This document shows positions 62,354-64,000 of a stretch of DNA of 64,000 nt, one piece after another. The notes under the pieces were generated by a model. That model was given only the letters and a program-made list of their open reading frames with translations, ran no database searches and was not told where the DNA came from. The stretch's first letter is position 1. Every line of letters starts with the position of its first letter. This stretch comes from Paraflavitalea pollutisoli (GTDB lineage Bacteria > Bacteroidota > Bacteroidia > Chitinophagales > Chitinophagaceae), in NCBI RefSeq assembly GCF_029360705.1, contig NZ_JARKMX010000008.1, positions 1,053,949-1,117,948 of the forward strand. The letters run 5' to 3'. A program made the translations under genes and the position numbers.

Positions 62354-64000
62354 TTGCAGCAGCCGCACTTCAAAAATATTGGCCGTGGACATATTGTCTT
62401 TGCCTACAAATTTAACGGTGATGACTGCTGGCTTATCTGCCAATACGCTGGCGGGCAACGGGAGATCTGTGGTGATGAATTGCTCTGGTCCCGAGCCATC
62501 AGCGGATACCGTCGTCACCAACTGGTCATTCATATACACCTCATATCGCCGGTTGCGCTCTTTGCCCCAGGTCGTAATCCGCAAGGTTTTCGCTTTACCC
62601 TCCCTGTTGCGCAGTTGATAACTGAACCAGCCTTTGGCATTGCGGAAACTGCGCTCGCGGAATAAACCATTCTCCGTTTGTGCACCTGTAAAACCATGAT
62701 CATTTTCAGGTTGCTGCTCGCCGCAGTGCACCACATCGACAGTCTGTGCTTCAAGCGCCAGTCCCGCAGTTTCTATGCTTTTCAAACGCTCCCTTACCTG
62801 TGGCAGGCTGTCCTTCGTCGTGTAGGGGAAATAAATAACATAACGGCTGTTATGAATGGTATAGAAGGGTTGCAGACGCAGGTGTTGGTAGGCGGGCTGA
62901 TCGAATAGCCGGGTAGCTTCAAACCGCAGTTGCCCCTTGTTCACCAGCTGGCTGCTCCAGTTAGCAGCAGGTTGGCCCGTATTCGCCGCTTCCACGACCA
63001 GGGGCGCTTTTTCCAGTGGCTCCAGCGGGCCGGCGGCAATATGTCCCATGCGGCTGCCATCGGCCAGCAATCCATCCAGACGTACGGTATCCGTAGCGGC
63101 AGCCAGCACAAGCGGACCGTATACAAACGAGATCCAGGAAGACTGATCGGGTAAAAATTCGGATGTAACGACCATTGGCAATTCCAGTCCGACCTGGTCA
63201 CCGGTCTTCCACAGCCGTTTGATGGTATAGTAACCAGATGCAGCATCGTATACCGGCTTTACCACCTTCTTGTTCACGCGTATCACCATATTGGCGGCTA
63301 CCCACGCGGGGCGACGCAGCCGTAGTTGAAATGTTTGGGGTTTCGTCAACTGTAGCTTGATCGTGTTAGCCGATTCAGCAGGGAAAGCCGTTTCCTGCGT
63401 CACCGTAATGCCCTTCTCTTTCCAATTGAGCACAGAGGGAATGAACAGGTTCACGTATAAATCGGTTTTATCGTGCGCGTAAATCATCTCCCCATACTTG
63501 CCGTGGTTTTCAAGTCCCGATCCTACACAACACCAGAAGCCGTCCTGTGGCTGACTGTACACGCGGTAATGATTGGGACGCATCGGTGTAAAATATACGA
63601 AACCACCACCTGGTCTTTGAGAAGAGAGAATATGATTATAGAGCGTGCGTTCGTAATAATCCATATACTGGCCCGCAGGTTTGCCGAGGAAGAGCTCCTT
63701 CGACAATTTCAGCATATTGTACGAGTTGCAGGTCTCCGGACCTTCGCGCGACTCGATCATCGAACTGAAGTCATTGGCCGGGTGGAAATGTTCCCGCACA
63801 CTATTACCACCAATGGACACCGTTCGGTGCTCCACCACGGTATGCCAGAAGAAGTCGGCGGCGCGGTGCCAGGCCGTATCTTTTTCGATATTGGCGATAC
63901 GTTGGTAGCCGATCACTTTCGGTATCTGCGTATTGGCATGTATGCCCGTAAGTGCATCCTTGTTTTGCAATAACGGATCGAGTATACGCCGGTCGGAGAA
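62348..64000 (-). CDS. GH127-type beta-L-arabinofuranosidase, 5' part beyond the right edge
   Basis: The frame is open to the edge (64000), so only about 550 C-terminal residues are seen. The visible start reads L-T-G-I-H-A-N-T-Q-I-P-K-V-I-G, which is internal to the family. The catalytic zinc site typical of GH127 is present: Glu-x-Cys in G-P-E-T-C-N-S-Y-N and the Cys-Cys pair in G-F-W-C-C-V-G-S-G. A C-terminal beta-sandwich region (about 340-540 of the visible part) follows. The enzyme removes beta-linked L-arabinofuranose from plant polymers. The 3' end overlaps dusB by 6 bp. A signal peptide, if any, is outside the window. Confidence 0.9.
   Translation of the reverse strand, partial: FSDRRILDPLLQNKDALTGIHANTQIPKVIGYQRIANIEKDTAWHRAADFFWHTVVEHRTVSIGGNSVREHFHPANDFSSMIESREGPETCNSYNMLKLSKELFLGKPAGQYMDYYERTLYNHILSSQRPGGGFVYFTPMRPNHYRVYSQPQDGFWCCVGSGLENHGKYGEMIYAHDKTDLYVNLFIPSVLNWKEKGITVTQETAFPAESANTIKLQLTKPQTFQLRLRRPAWVAANMVIRVNKKVVKPVYDAASGYYTIKRLWKTGDQVGLELPMVVTSEFLPDQSSWISFVYGPLVLAAATDTVRLDGLLADGSRMGHIAAGPLEPLEKAPLVVEAANTGQPAANWSSQLVNKGQLRFEATRLFDQPAYQHLRLQPFYTIHNSRYVIYFPYTTKDSLPQVRERLKSIETAGLALEAQTVDVVHCGEQQPENDHGFTGAQTENGLFRERSFRNAKGWFSYQLRNREGKAKTLRITTWGKERNRRYEVYMNDQLVTTVSADGSGPEQFITTDLPLPASVLADKPAVITVKFVGKDNMSTANIFEVRLLQL

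Overview
This window looks like a chromosomal segment of a Bacteroidota bacterium, most likely of the family Chitinophagaceae (Chitinophaga/Niastella-like). The reasons are a SusC/SusD pair, a type IX secretion sorting domain, DUF6089/PorT-like and DUF3857 proteins, DUF1800-DUF1501 neighbours, weak Shine-Dalgarno signals, and several TAnnTTTG-type -7 promoter elements. I saw no rRNA, tRNA, CRISPR array, insertion sequence or phage genes, and base composition looks even. All of this is read by eye from the sequence without database searches.

Layout. 1-2.9 kb: tail of a Crp/Fnr-type regulator, a DJ-1/PfpI-like protein behind a Crp-like palindrome, and a broken TPR sensor kinase. 3.1-8.4 kb: a giant IPT/FG-GAP surface protein with a T9SS tail. 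8.4-27.5 kb: a nitrate assimilation and molybdenum cofactor island. On the left a cobA-fnr-like pair diverges from nirB-nirD-porin-narK-nasA fusion-rubredoxin protein; then come mobA, a TetR regulator, and a minus-strand operon moaA-rdx-moeA-tauE-moaD-moaE-moaCB. 27.8-31.1 kb: DUF1800/DUF1501 pair. 31-38 kb: an accessory block with an unknown two-repeat exported protein, a GNAT-ankyrin fusion, a GNAT enzyme, two ankyrin proteins, a retropepsin-like protein and another GNAT. 38-41.7 kb: housekeeping genes (FKBP lipoprotein, NrnA-like phosphoesterase, ndk, TraB/GumN). 42-47.8 kb: three tandem DUF3857/transglutaminase-like paralogues. 47.9-50.9 kb: UbiD-family decarboxylase and DUF6089 protein. 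51.1-61.2 kb: a beta-glucan utilisation locus (one-component regulator, SusC, SusD, PKD lipoprotein, GH16). 61.3-64 kb: dusB and a GH127-type arabinofuranosidase that runs off the right edge.

How the genes work together. Nitrate would cross the outer membrane (possibly through the alginate-export-type barrel), enter through the NNP-family MFS carrier, be reduced to nitrite by a molybdenum reductase fused to its own FAD/NADH module, and then to ammonium by siroheme NirBD. CobA supplies the siroheme precursor and the Moa/Moe/Mob genes supply the bis-MGD cofactor. The last gene of the reductase operon encodes an unusual protein that resembles a siroheme reductase without the siroheme cysteines and ends in rubredoxin; it is the best candidate here for an undescribed component. 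The other notable points are the two catalytically dead transglutaminase paralogues next to a live one, the GNAT/ankyrin cluster, and the decayed sensor kinase.
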